This document shows, piece by piece, positions 56,403 through 64,000 of a DNA stretch of 64,000 bases. The notes below the pieces were generated by a model. It was given only the letters and a program-made list of their open reading frames with translations. It ran no database searches and was not told the DNA's origin. The stretch spans positions 620,001 to 684,000 of the forward strand of contig NZ_JABXOF010000001.1 in the NCBI RefSeq assembly GCF_013375155.1, read 5' to 3'. A program made the translations under genes and the position numbers. The stretch comes from Serratia ureilytica (GTDB taxonomy: Bacteria > Pseudomonadota > Gammaproteobacteria > Enterobacterales > Enterobacteriaceae). Position 1 is the first letter of the stretch. Every line of letters begins with the position of its first letter.

Positions 56403-56780
56403 ATGACGACGCAAGCGCCCTTAACGGCGGAAAATAATTTGTCGGCGCTGCCGACGGCGGGCGAACCCTGCCCGATGGTGGACTTCGTCAATCTGGTGTC
56501 GGGCAAATGGGCGATACCCATCCTGTACCGGCTGATCATAATCGATGGCCCGGTGCGATTCAGCGAGCTGCAGCGGGCGGTGGCGCCCATCGCGCAGAAA
56601 GAGCTGACGCGCCAGCTGCGGCTGTTCGAACAACGCGGTCTGGTGACGCGGCAGGTGTATCCCGAAGTGCCGCCGCGGGTGGAGTATCAGGTCACTGCGC
56701 TGGGCAAATCGCTGCGGCCGACGCTGGACTCGTTGGCCGAGTGGATGCGTCGGCATGCCCCGCAGCTGATCGGTGGTTAG
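56403..56780 (+). CDS. HxlR family transcriptional regulator
   Basis: A 125-residue winged-helix regulator. The typical start of the domain, with a redox-type Cys in GEPCPMVDFVNLVSGKWAIPILYRLI, is followed by FSELQRAVAPIAQKELTRQLRLFEQRGLVTRQVYPEVPPRVEYQVTALGKSL. The Cys near residue 23 corresponds to the sensing Cys of YodB/HypR-like members (electrophile or hypochlorite sensing), though sensing here is inferred. A GAGGAGGGATGAA ribosome binding site. The stop overlaps the convergent solute-binding protein gene by 4 bases. Confidence 0.87.
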   Translation: MTTQAPLTAENNLSALPTAGEPCPMVDFVNLVSGKWAIPILYRLIIIDGPVRFSELQRAVAPIAQKELTRQLRLFEQRGLVTRQVYPEVPPRVEYQVTALGKSLRPTLDSLAEWMRRHAPQLIGG

Positions 56781-57682
56781 TCGCCGATGCCCGGCGGGTT
56801 GATGGTTGAACGCTCGACCTTTTCGTCGCCTTCGCCCCAGCGTTCCAGCACCTGCGCGTATTCGCCGCTGACGATCGCGCCATTGATCGCGGCGTTGACG
56901 GCGTTCACCAACCCGTTGCCTTTTTTGGTGGTGACCGCGACGTAGGCCACGTTGGGGCCGATGCCGACCATTTTGGTTTTGCCGGTCAGCGCCGCCTTGT
57001 AGGCGCCGGTGGAGTGGGGGCCGAAGAACGCATCGGCGCGCCCGGACTGAATGCTGAGGTTGGTGGCGGCGTCGTCGGTCACGTAGATCGGCTGTACCGG
57101 CGGCAGCCCGGCGGCGCGATTCTGCTTATCCCATCCCAGCAGAATGTTTTCCTGATTGGTGCCGGATCCGACGATGATCCGCAGCCCGGCCACGTCCTGC
57201 GGGCGATTGATCGCGGTGATGTGGCTGGTGGATTTGACGTAAAAGCCCAGCGTGTCCACCCGGTAAGTGGCGAAGTCGAATTTGGTTTTACGCTGTTTGG
57301 TGACGGCGATATTGAAGATCGCCGCATCGTATTTGCCCGCGCTGATGCCCAAGGGCCAATCTTCCCAGGAGGTGGGCACCAGATTCAGCTCCAGCCCGAG
57401 GCTGTCGGCCACCAGGCGGGCGATGTCCGGATCGCTGCCGATCAGCGTTTTATTGTCTTCGGCGAACAGCGCCAGCGGCGGGGAGTTCTCGAATGCTACC
57501 GCCACCGTCAGCTTGCCGGGCACCGCGAAGTGAAAGTTCGCCGGGATCAGCGCGATAGCGGCGGGATTTTTCTCTGTGTGTATCGGCTCTCGGTTAGCCT
57601 GCAGATCGATACCGCCCGTCGTGGCCGCCTGCACGGCAGCGCTCAGCAACAGCGCGCACAGCGCCGCAATCTTCAGTGGCAT
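56777..57682 (-). CDS. Orphan periplasmic amino-acid-type solute-binding protein
   Basis: A 301-residue SBP_bac_3 family binding protein. Signal peptide MPLKIAALCALLLSAAVQA. Two-lobe domain about 58-280: LTVAVAFENSPPLALFAEDNKTLIGSDPDIARLVADSLGLELNLVPTSWEDWPLGISAGKYDAAIFNIAVTKQRKTKFDFATY, then IIVGSGTNQE and VTDDAATNLSIQSGRADAFFGP. No permease or ATPase gene is adjacent on either side, so it must work with transporters encoded elsewhere or act as a sensor. The ligand is probably a polar amino acid, but this is uncertain. The gap to hinT (57683-57903) shows promoters only. Confidence 0.85.
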   Translation of the reverse strand: MPLKIAALCALLLSAAVQAATTGGIDLQANREPIHTEKNPAAIALIPANFHFAVPGKLTVAVAFENSPPLALFAEDNKTLIGSDPDIARLVADSLGLELNLVPTSWEDWPLGISAGKYDAAIFNIAVTKQRKTKFDFATYRVDTLGFYVKSTSHITAINRPQDVAGLRIIVGSGTNQENILLGWDKQNRAAGLPPVQPIYVTDDAATNLSIQSGRADAFFGPHSTGAYKAALTGKTKMVGIGPNVAYVAVTTKKGNGLVNAVNAAINGAIVSGEYAQVLERWGEGDEKVERSTINPPGIGD

Positions 57683-57903
57683 AGTGCCCTCTATCCTTTG
57701 TTAATCATGGGGTTACTATTGGCGGCGGTGCGGGGCAAGTAAAGCAACAATAGTGAATAACCAAAGTGAAAAGATGCACAAGCGGGGCGACGGCCTGCGC
57801 GAATCTGCAGCACTCGACGTGGAAAGTGCGCAATCAGGTTGAAAGCAGTAGAATTTGTCACTCATACTGCGTACAGCTAATTGTGTAAAACAAGGAACGC
57901 CAG

Positions 57904-58254
57904 ATGGCCGAAGAAACGATTTTCAGTAAAATTATCCGCCGCGAAATCCCTGCTGATGTGGTTTACCAGGATGAACTGGTCACCGCTTTCCGTGACATCT
58001 CCCCCCAGGCGCCTACCCATGTGCTGATCGTTCCCAACGTGCTGATCCCAACCGTCAACGACGTGACCGTGGAGCATGAGGCCGCATTGGGCCGCATGAT
58101 CACCGCCGCGGCGAAAATCGCCGAACAGGAAGGCATCGCCGAGGACGGCTACCGCCTGATCGTCAACTGCAACCGCCACGCCGGTCAGGAGGTCTATCAT
58201 ATTCATATGCACCTGGTCGGTGGCCGCTCGCTGGGGCCGCTGCTGTCACGTTAA
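57904..58254 (+). CDS. hinT: Purine nucleoside phosphoramidase HinT
   Basis: A 116-residue HIT-family hydrolase of AMP-lysine and other AMP-N-linked compounds. The histidine triad is in [19 protein letters not shown] near the end, and [39 protein letters not shown] is the conserved N-terminal part. It resumes the E. coli gene order (hinT-ycfL-lpoB-thiK-nagZ) after the accessory island. It is followed 11 bases on by ycfL. Confidence 0.95.
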   Translation: MAEETIFSKIIRREIPADVVYQDELVTAFRDISPQAPTHVLIVPNVLIPTVNDVTVEHEAALGRMITAAAKIAEQEGIAEDGYRLIVNCNRHAGQEVYHIHMHLVGGRSLGPLLSR

Positions 58255-58265
58255 GCGAGGAAATC

Positions 58266-58655
58266 ATGCGCGGTAAAAAAACTCTGCGTTGTCTGATGGC
58301 GTTGGCGCTGCCCGCCGCGTTGCTGATGGGGTGCAGTTCGCCATCCGGCATCGCGGTTAACCGGGGGCAAACGGTGGTGATGGATCCTTCGGTGCTGACC
58401 GCCGGCATTTTTGCCGATACGCCCTCTGTCTCGAACGCTTCCGGGCGGGTGATGGCGACTTCGGTGCTCAATAACAGCCAACCGACGCCGGTCACCGTGC
58501 ATTATCGTTTCTATTGGTACGACGCGCAGGGGCTGGATATTCGCCCCTTCGAGAAACCGCGTGAGATCGTCGTGGCGCCTAACTCGGACGCCAAAATCTA
58601 CTCGATTAACGGTAATCTGGAAGCTAAAAGCGCGCGTCTGTATCTGTACCTGTAA
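58266..58655 (+). CDS. ycfL: YcfL family lipoprotein
   Basis: A 129-residue lipoprotein with signal and lipobox LLMGC (Cys23), then SSPSGIAVNRGQTVVMDPSVLTAGI. The mature part is a beta-sandwich-like domain (DUF1425): VTVHYRFYWYDAQGLDIRPFEKPREIVV. Function is unknown. It stands in the same place as E. coli ycfL. GCGAGGAAATC precedes the ATG. lpoB starts 26 bases after its stop. Confidence 0.9.
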   Translation: MRGKKTLRCLMALALPAALLMGCSSPSGIAVNRGQTVVMDPSVLTAGIFADTPSVSNASGRVMATSVLNNSQPTPVTVHYRFYWYDAQGLDIRPFEKPREIVVAPNSDAKIYSINGNLEAKSARLYLYL

Positions 58656-58681
58656 GCGCTTGCCAGGTTTGGAGAAAAAGC

Positions 58682-59272
58682 ATGAAAAAGTACGTCTTAG
58701 TGGCGCTGGCCGCATTCACCCTGAGCGGCTGTCTGTCGCGCCCGCCTGAGCCGGATCAGCCGTTGCCGCCGGTCACCGTCGAACCGGAACAGCCGACGCC
58801 GCCGGTCGAGCAACCGCAGCCGCCAACCACCGAGCCGGTGCCGCAGCCGCCGAAAATCCAGCAGCTTGACTGGCTGGGCAGCGTTCAGCCGCTGGTGAAT
58901 CAGATGCTGAAGGCCGATGGCGTCACGGCCGGCAGCGTGCTGCTGCTGGACAGCGTCAAGAACAACACCAACGGCTCGCTGCAGATGGGCAAAGCCACCG
59001 CGGCGCTGTATAAGGCGCTGGCATCGAACTCCACCTTCAGCGTGGTGCCGGAAGCGAAGCTGACGAGCGCCAGACAAACGCTGGGCCTGTCGGCGGATGA
59101 CAGCTTCGGCTCGCGCAGCAAGGCGATTGGCCTGGCGCGCATCGTCGGCGCGCAGTACGTGTTGTATAGCGACGTCAGCGGCGACGTGAAGTCGCCGGCG
59201 TTGGATATGCAGCTGATGCTGGTGCAAACCGGCGAGATCGTCTGGTCGGGCAATGGCGCCGTTAAACGCTGA
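58682..59272 (+). CDS. lpoB: Penicillin-binding protein activator LpoB
   Basis: A 196-residue outer-membrane lipoprotein that reaches through the peptidoglycan to activate PBP1b. Lipobox LSGC (Cys17) is followed by a Pro/Glu-rich linker (about 20-62, many PP, QPP and EP repeats) and a globular TolB-N-like domain (about 65-196: QLDWLGSVQPLVNQMLKADGV, LLLDSVKNNTNGSLQ, ARIVGAQYVLYSDVSG). Slightly shorter than E. coli LpoB (213), mainly in the linker. Overlaps thiK by 20 bases. Confidence 0.93.
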   Translation: MKKYVLVALAAFTLSGCLSRPPEPDQPLPPVTVEPEQPTPPVEQPQPPTTEPVPQPPKIQQLDWLGSVQPLVNQMLKADGVTAGSVLLLDSVKNNTNGSLQMGKATAALYKALASNSTFSVVPEAKLTSARQTLGLSADDSFGSRSKAIGLARIVGAQYVLYSDVSGDVKSPALDMQLMLVQTGEIVWSGNGAVKR

Positions 59273-60119
59273 GGCCGCGCTGCGACAATTGATGGAAACC
59301 AGACTGCCGGCGGTGAATACCGCCGGTTGTCATTTCAGCCCGGTGCAGGGGCTGACCGGCGAGAGCTGGCGCATCGACGGATCGGGCATTACGCTGCTGG
59401 CGCGGCAAAACAGCGCGGAGAAACGCGCGCTGGGCGTGAGCAGACGGCGGGAAGCGCAGGTCTTGCGTCGCTGCGCGTCGGGGCTCGGGCCACGGGTTTT
59501 CGCACAGAATAATCAGTGGCTTGTCCTCGAATGGCTCGAAGGTGACATCGTCACAGAAGCTGAGTTTGACATGCTGAATCAACGCGGCGAGCTGGCGGCG
59601 ATGGCGACGACGCTGCACCGGCGGCCGCTCAGCGGTTACCGGCTGGATCTGCGGCGGCAGTTCCTCCGCTACTGGCAGCAGCTGGATACGCGGCGTTTAA
59701 CCCCCGCCTGGCTGCGTTGGCAGCGTCATTTCTTACGCTGCGCGCCGCCGCGGCCATTACGCCTGGCGCCGCTGCACATGGACATCCACCCGGGCAATTT
59801 GCTCGCGACTGGCGAGGGGCTGCGGCTGATCGACTGGGAGTATGCCGCCGACGGCGATGTGGCGTTGGATATCGCCGCGCTGTTTCGCGGCAACGGCTGG
59901 GCGGCTGAGCCGCAGCAGCGCTTTTTGCAGCACTACGCGCGTCAGGGCTATCACGACGTCGCCCGGCTGCAGGCGCAGGTGCAGCGCTGGCTGCCGTGGG
60001 TGGATTATCTGATGCTGCTGTGGTTTGAAGTGCGCTGGCAGCAGAGCGGCGACGTTGAATTTTTGCGCTGGGGCGCGGCGCTGCGCCGGCAATTCTGTTT
60101 ATCATCATCCGAATTCTGA
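59253..60119 (+). CDS. thiK: Thiamine kinase ThiK
   Basis: A 288-residue aminoglycoside-phosphotransferase-fold kinase phosphorylating thiamine (E. coli ThiK, 274). The Brenner motif LHMDIHPGNLL (about residues 174-184) gives the catalytic Asp, and LIDWEYAADGDVALDIAAL gives the metal-binding Asp. The N-lobe ITLLARQNSAEKRALG takes the place of the usual Lys segment. It starts inside the 3' end of lpoB (20-base overlap). Confidence 0.9.
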   Translation: MAPLNAEAALRQLMETRLPAVNTAGCHFSPVQGLTGESWRIDGSGITLLARQNSAEKRALGVSRRREAQVLRRCASGLGPRVFAQNNQWLVLEWLEGDIVTEAEFDMLNQRGELAAMATTLHRRPLSGYRLDLRRQFLRYWQQLDTRRLTPAWLRWQRHFLRCAPPRPLRLAPLHMDIHPGNLLATGEGLRLIDWEYAADGDVALDIAALFRGNGWAAEPQQRFLQHYARQGYHDVARLQAQVQRWLPWVDYLMLLWFEVRWQQSGDVEFLRWGAALRRQFCLSSSEF

Positions 60120-60144
60120 ACGAACAATATGAAGTGAGGTGCCC

Positions 60145-61176
60145 GTGGGCCCAGTAATGCTAGATGTCGCCGGCTACGAGCTGGATGCAGAAGAACGCGA
60201 GATTCTGAAACACCCGCTGGTTGGCGGATTGATCCTGTTTACCCGCAATTTCCACGATGCGGAGCAGCTGCGTGAGCTGGTGCGCCAGATCCGCGCCGCT
60301 TCGCACGATCGGCTGGTGGTGGCCGTGGATCAGGAGGGCGGGCGCGTGCAGCGCTTCCGCGAAGGCTTCACCCGCTTGCCGGCGGCGCAATCGTTCGCCG
60401 CCTTGAACGATGCGCAAGAAGGTGGCCGCCTGGCGCAGGAGGCCGGCTGGCTGATGGCGGCGGAGATGATCGCGCAGGATATCGACATCAGCTTTGCGCC
60501 GGTGCTGGACATCGGCCATGCCAGCGCGGCGATCGGCGAGCGTTCGTTCCACAGCGATCCGCAGCAGGCGTTGGCGATGGCGGAGCGCTTTATCCTCGGC
60601 ATGCACAGCGCCGGCATGAAAACCACCGGTAAGCACTTCCCGGGGCACGGCGCCGTCAGCGCCGATTCGCACAAGGAAACCCCGCGCGATCCGCGGCCGC
60701 TGGCGCAGATCCGCGAGCATGACATGGCGATCTTCCGCGAGCTGATCAATCGTCAATTGCTGGACGCCGTCATGCCGGCTCACGTCATCTATACTGAAGC
60801 GGACCCGCGTCCGGCCAGCGGCTCGCCGTACTGGCTGCAGCAGATCCTGCGTCAGGAGCTGGGCTTCGACGGCGTGATTTTCTCCGACGATCTGTCGATG
60901 GAAGGCGCCGCCATCATGGGCAGCTATGCCGAACGCGGCCAGGCGGCGCTGGATGCCGGTTGCGATATGATCCTGGTGTGCAACCACCGCGCAGGCGCGG
61001 TCAGCGTGTTGGATAACCTGTCCCCGGTCAAAGCAGAGAAGGTGAAGCGGTTATATCATCGCGGTCAGTTCACCCGTCAGGAACTGCGCGACTCCGAGCG
61101 CTGGCAGCAGGCGCACAAGGCGCTCAGCGCGCTGAGCGAACGCTGGGAGGAGCACAAGCAGCTTTCGCAAGGGTGA
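60145..61176 (+). CDS. nagZ: Beta-N-acetylglucosaminidase NagZ
   Basis: A 343-residue cytosolic GH3 enzyme that removes GlcNAc from anhydro-muropeptides during cell-wall recycling. It thereby generates the inducers of AmpC beta-lactamase in species such as Serratia. The GTG at 60145 behind GAGG gives [21 protein letters not shown], as in E. coli. A GTG two codons earlier is possible. KHFPGHGAV with the catalytic His loop DSHKETP, and SDDLSMEGA with the nucleophile Asp, are intact. 25 bases after thiK. Confidence 0.95.
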   Translation: MGPVMLDVAGYELDAEEREILKHPLVGGLILFTRNFHDAEQLRELVRQIRAASHDRLVVAVDQEGGRVQRFREGFTRLPAAQSFAALNDAQEGGRLAQEAGWLMAAEMIAQDIDISFAPVLDIGHASAAIGERSFHSDPQQALAMAERFILGMHSAGMKTTGKHFPGHGAVSADSHKETPRDPRPLAQIREHDMAIFRELINRQLLDAVMPAHVIYTEADPRPASGSPYWLQQILRQELGFDGVIFSDDLSMEGAAIMGSYAERGQAALDAGCDMILVCNHRAGAVSVLDNLSPVKAEKVKRLYHRGQFTRQELRDSERWQQAHKALSALSERWEEHKQLSQG

Positions 61177-61214
61177 ATCCAGGCGCCGCATCGCGGCGCA
61201 GAGCGGAAATGATG

Positions 61215-61234
61215 AGGGCCGCGCCCGCGGCCCT
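61215..61234. terminator. GC-rich hairpin between nagZ and ycfP
   Basis: A perfect 8-bp stem AGGGCCGC / GCGGCCCT with a GCCC loop. No T-run follows (TGGCTTG), so it probably pauses or ends nagZ transcripts only partly. Confidence 0.45.
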
Positions 61235-61255
61235 TGGCTTGTTGCGAGGATCCAC

Positions 61256-61798
61256 ATGATTATCTATTTGCACGGCTTCGATTCCACCAGCCCCGGCAAT
61301 CATGAAAAGGTGTTACAGCTGCAGTTTATCGATCCGGATGTGCGCTTTATCAGCTACAGCACGCTGCACCCGCGTCACGACATGCAGCATCTGTTGAAAG
61401 AGGTGGACAAGGCGGTGCAGCAGGGCGGCGATGCGCACCCGTTGATCTGCGGGGTCGGCCTCGGCGGCTTCTGGGCGGAGCGCATCGGCTTCCTGTGCGG
61501 CATTCGCCAGGCGATGTTCAATCCCAACCTGTACCCGGAAGAGCACATGCACGGCAAGATAGACCGGCCGGAAGAGTATCGCGATATCGCCACCAAGTGC
61601 GTGGAGGATTTCCGCGAGAAAAACCGCGATCGCTGTCTGGTGGTGCTGTCGCGCCACGACGAGGTGCTGGATAACCGGCGCAGCGCCGAATTGCTGCATC
61701 ACTACTACGAGATCGTGTGGGATGAACAGCAGACGCACAAGTTCAAAAACATCTCGCCGCATCTGCAGCGGCTCAAGGCGTTCAAGGCGCTGGGTTAA
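61256..61798 (+). CDS. ycfP: YcfP, alpha/beta hydrolase-fold UPF0227 protein
   Basis: A 180-residue protein identical in layout to E. coli Ycf[25 protein letters not shown], then [36 protein letters not shown]. The nucleophile elbow reads GVGLGG, with Gly at the usual Ser position, so ordinary serine hydrolase activity is doubtful. [16 protein letters not shown] corresponds to the Asp loop. Function is unknown. GAGGATCCAC precedes the ATG. Confidence 0.92.
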   Translation: MIIYLHGFDSTSPGNHEKVLQLQFIDPDVRFISYSTLHPRHDMQHLLKEVDKAVQQGGDAHPLICGVGLGGFWAERIGFLCGIRQAMFNPNLYPEEHMHGKIDRPEEYRDIATKCVEDFREKNRDRCLVVLSRHDEVLDNRRSAELLHHYYEIVWDEQQTHKFKNISPHLQRLKAFKALG

Positions 61799-61981
61799 CA
61801 GTTTCATAACGCTGCCGCGAGCCGCGCTCCCCGTTTTTCACCGACGGAAAGTGCGGCTTTTTTGTGCGCCAAAGCCAGATTTTGCGTGGCAATCGGCAAA
61901 ATTTAAAACTGTGACTCAGCGCTAACTATTTGAATCGCAATCCCCAAAAAATGCCCTCGTCCAGCCTTTAACCAAAAAAAA

Positions 61982-61995
61982 TTGATGTACGTCAA
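61982..61995. promoter_or_regulatory. FNR box of ndh
   Basis: TTGATGTACGTCAA fits TTGAT-N4-(A/G)TCAA. It lies about 136 bases upstream of the ndh start codon within a 332-base gap without any gene. FNR represses ndh without oxygen in E. coli. Confidence 0.8.
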
Positions 61996-62130
61996 TTTTG
62001 GTATGACCAAATAACCTCACATGCTATTCTGGCTGCAGAGAGCCGATTTATTTTACGCGAACCCTATGTATTCTAAGGATATTATTTATTTACCCTGGGA
62101 TAACAAATGGTTCACATTTAGGGGGTTATT

Positions 62131-63435
62131 TTGACAACGCCAAAGAAGAAAATCGTTATTGTCGGCGGCGGCGCCGGTGGTCTGGAGCTGGCGACCAGCC
62201 TGGGCCATAAACTTGGCCGTAAGAACAAAGCCGAGATCACGCTGGTGGATCGCAACCACAGCCATTTGTGGAAACCGCTGTTGCACGAAGTGGCGACCGG
62301 CTCCCTCGATGACGGCGTGGATGCGCTCAGCTACCTGGCGCACGCGCGCAATCACCATTTCAGTTTCCAGCTGGGGTCGTTGACCAACATCAACCGCGAG
62401 ATGCAAACGCTGCAGCTGGCGCAGATCTGCGACGAGCAGGGCGGCGAGCTGGTGCCGGCGCGTGAACTGCCGTACGACATCCTGGTGATGGCGCTGGGCA
62501 GCACCTCAAACGATTTCGGTACGCCGGGCGTGAAAGAGCATTGCATCTTCCTGGATAACCCGCATCAGGCACGTCGTTTCCACAACGAAATGCTTAACCT
62601 GTTCCTGAAGTTCTCGGCGCAGCCGGGGCAAAAAGAGCGGGTCAACATCGCCATCGTCGGCGGCGGTGCCACCGGCGTTGAACTGTCCGCCGAACTGCAC
62701 AACGCGGTGAAACAGCTGCACAGCTACGGTTTTGAAGGCCTGGACAACAGCGCGCTCAACGTGACGCTGGTCGAAGCCGGCGAGCGCATTCTGCCGGCGC
62801 TGCCGCCGCGCATTTCCGCTGCGGCGCACCAGGAGCTGATCAAGCTGGGCGTGCGCGTGCTGACCAACACCATGGTGACCAGCGCGGATGCCAAAGGCCT
62901 GAATACCAAGGGCGGCGAGTTCATCGACGCCGATCTGATGGTGTGGGCGGCGGGCATCAAAGCGCCGGACTTTATGAAGGACATCGGCGGCCTGGAAACC
63001 AACCGCATCAACCAGTTGGTGGTGGAGCCGACGCTGCAGACCACGCGCGATCCGAACATCTTCGCCATCGGCGACTGCGCCTCTTGCCCGAAAGAGGGCG
63101 GCGGTTTCGTGCCGCCGCGCGCCCAGTCGGCGCACCAGATGGCCTCACGCTGCGCCACCAATATTCTGGCGCTGATGAACGGCCAGACGCTGAAGCCTTA
63201 CGTGTACAAAGACCACGGTTCGCTGGTGTCGCTGTCGCGCTTCAGCACCGTCGGCAGCCTGATGGGCAACCTGATGCGCGGCTCGATGATGGTGGAAGGG
63301 CGCATTGCGCGTTTCGTCTACATCTCGCTGTACCGCATGCACCAGGTGGCGCTGCACGGCTACATCAAAACCGGCCTGATGATGCTGGTGGGCGGCATTA
63401 ACCGGGTGATCCGCCCGCGTCTGAAGATGCACTGA
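62131..63435 (+). CDS. ndh: NADH dehydrogenase type II (Ndh)
   Basis: A 434-residue peripheral inner-membrane flavoprotein passing electrons from NADH to quinone without proton pumping. The TTG start at 62131 behind AGGGGG gives [29 protein letters not shown]. Two dinucleotide folds are visible: FAD (GGGAGG, residues 11-16) and NADH ([14 protein letters not shown], about 178). [12 protein letters not shown] and [28 protein letters not shown] are standard. The C-terminal amphipathic segment [15 protein letters not shown] attaches it to the membrane. Regulated by FNR (box at 61982). Confidence 0.96.
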   Translation: MTTPKKKIVIVGGGAGGLELATSLGHKLGRKNKAEITLVDRNHSHLWKPLLHEVATGSLDDGVDALSYLAHARNHHFSFQLGSLTNINREMQTLQLAQICDEQGGELVPARELPYDILVMALGSTSNDFGTPGVKEHCIFLDNPHQARRFHNEMLNLFLKFSAQPGQKERVNIAIVGGGATGVELSAELHNAVKQLHSYGFEGLDNSALNVTLVEAGERILPALPPRISAAAHQELIKLGVRVLTNTMVTSADAKGLNTKGGEFIDADLMVWAAGIKAPDFMKDIGGLETNRINQLVVEPTLQTTRDPNIFAIGDCASCPKEGGGFVPPRAQSAHQMASRCATNILALMNGQTLKPYVYKDHGSLVSLSRFSTVGSLMGNLMRGSMMVEGRIARFVYISLYRMHQVALHGYIKTGLMMLVGGINRVIRPRLKMH

Positions 63436-63452
63436 TCCCGCCGTTGTCGATC

Positions 63453-63487
63453 AACCCGCGCCGGTTCGCCCGCGCGGGTTTTTTTAT
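63453..63487 (+). terminator. Intrinsic terminator of ndh
   Basis: A perfect 9-bp stem AACCCGCGC / GCGCGGGTT with a 10-base loop, then a run of T. The rest of the gap to ycfJ (63488-63792) has no gene I can support, only promoter sequence. Confidence 0.85.
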
Positions 63488-63792
63488 GGCGGGGCGAGGC
63501 TAACGGCGGCGGTTGCTTGATTCTTCAGCATAAGCTGTCGCCGACATGGGTAAAATTCTTAAGATTCCTCCTAAACAACGGCAAAACGGCCGTTTTCCCG
63601 CATTTTTGGTCCCCTTGTCTTATTGCGAGCCCTCAAATCATTGTGCAGACTTTACCTCGTTTACAGACGGCGCGTCGCGCACGCCGTAAACCGGGATACC
63701 GCAAGCCGCCCATGCGCAAAATAATAAGCGCGGTGCCATGCCGGTAACAGACCCGGAAAAAATGCGTGGTAACACTTTCAGGAGGTTTCCTG

Positions 63793-64000
63793 TGAACAAG
63801 TCAATGTTAGCCGGTGTTGGGATTGGCATCGCTGCCGCTCTGGGGATTGCCGCGGTAGCCAGCCTGGACGTCTTTTCTGCCGGTCCGCAATATGCGCAGG
63901 TGCTCGCCGCAACGCCGATTAAAGAAACCATCAAAACGCCGCGTCAGGAATGCCGCAACGTCACCGTCACGCACCGTGCACCGGTGCAGGATGAAAACCG
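63793..64000 (+). CDS. ycfJ: YcfJ-like glycine-zipper protein, partial
   Basis: The first 69 codons of a protein that runs off the window. A GTG start behind an ideal AGGAGG box. N-terminal membrane or signal helix MNKSMLAGVGIGIAAALGIAAVASLDVF, then YAQVLAATPIKETIKTPRQECRNVTVTHRAPVQDEN, as in E. coli YcfJ (Rick 17 kDa/glycine-zipper family; the zipper would follow beyond the edge). Envelope location is inferred. The position after ndh matches E. coli. Confidence 0.85.

Noticed and set aside
59629-60108. Reverse-strand ORF opposite thiK
   Set aside because: Ala/Arg/Pro low-complexity shadow of a high-GC gene.

Overview
This window is chromosomal DNA of an enterobacterium, most consistent with Serratia (S. 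marcescens-like). That assignment is inference. It rests on the high GC content of the core genes, on proteins very close to the E. coli K-12 families as I know them, and on a gene order following the E. coli 24-25 min map from opgC to ycfJ, interrupted by accessory genes. I see no rRNA, tRNA or CRISPR array.

Layout. (1) 1-2600: two tiny membrane-protein ORFs, the K+/H+ antiporter CvrA and a small unknown. (2) 2.9-9.8 kb: osmoregulated periplasmic glucan genes opgC / opgGH, lipoprotein yceK, a GNAT acetyltransferase and msyB. (3) 9.9-15.8 kb, an accessory block compared with E. coli: a type-2 2-isopropylmalate synthase, an AraC regulator overlapping it tail to tail, a four-gene operon (ArsR-type sulfur/redox repressor, two YeeE/YedE-type half-transporters, a VOC protein) and a POT peptide transporter. 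(4) 16.2-27.6 kb: mdtG, YciI-like, lpxL, trhO, yceI-yceJ, tqsA, an MDR oxidoreductase, yceO, a LuxR-type regulator with a pseudo-receiver, solA, bssS, an unknown, and dinI with a LexA box. (5) 27.6-34.7 kb: pyrC, a YgiN-like monooxygenase, rne with its long leader, rluC, yceF. (6) 34.8-47.8 kb: the lipid/ribosome/cell-wall cluster yceD-rpmF-plsX-fabH-fabD-fabG-acpP-fabF, a frameshifted gluzincin metallopeptidase gene, then pabC-mltG-tmk-holB-ycfH and ptsG with recognisable CRP, Mlc and SgrS target sequences. (7) 47.8-57.7 kb: an accessory island where E. coli has fhuE. It holds an IS3-family element, an AT-rich pair encoding a SASA-type esterase and a LamG-like lectin, mntR/mntH, a LysR regulator, a periplasmic SnoaL-like protein, an SDR/HxlR divergent pair and an orphan solute-binding protein. 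(8) 57.9-64 kb: hinT-ycfL-lpoB-thiK-nagZ, ycfP, ndh with an FNR box, and the start of ycfJ.

How the genes work together. opgCGH make and decorate periplasmic glucans. plsX-fabH-fabD-fabG-acpP-fabF start and elongate fatty acids, and lpxL uses acyl-ACP for lipid A. mltG, lpoB and nagZ shape and recycle peptidoglycan. ptsG imports glucose. ndh feeds the quinone pool. mntR/mntH control manganese uptake.

The most unusual items are the AT-rich esterase/lectin cassette beside an IS that lacks a target duplication, the metallopeptidase gene broken or switched at an 8-base homopolymer, the overlapping mini-ORFs at the left edge, the sulfur-responsive-looking operon with its AT-rich operator, and a near-leaderless promoter for yceD.
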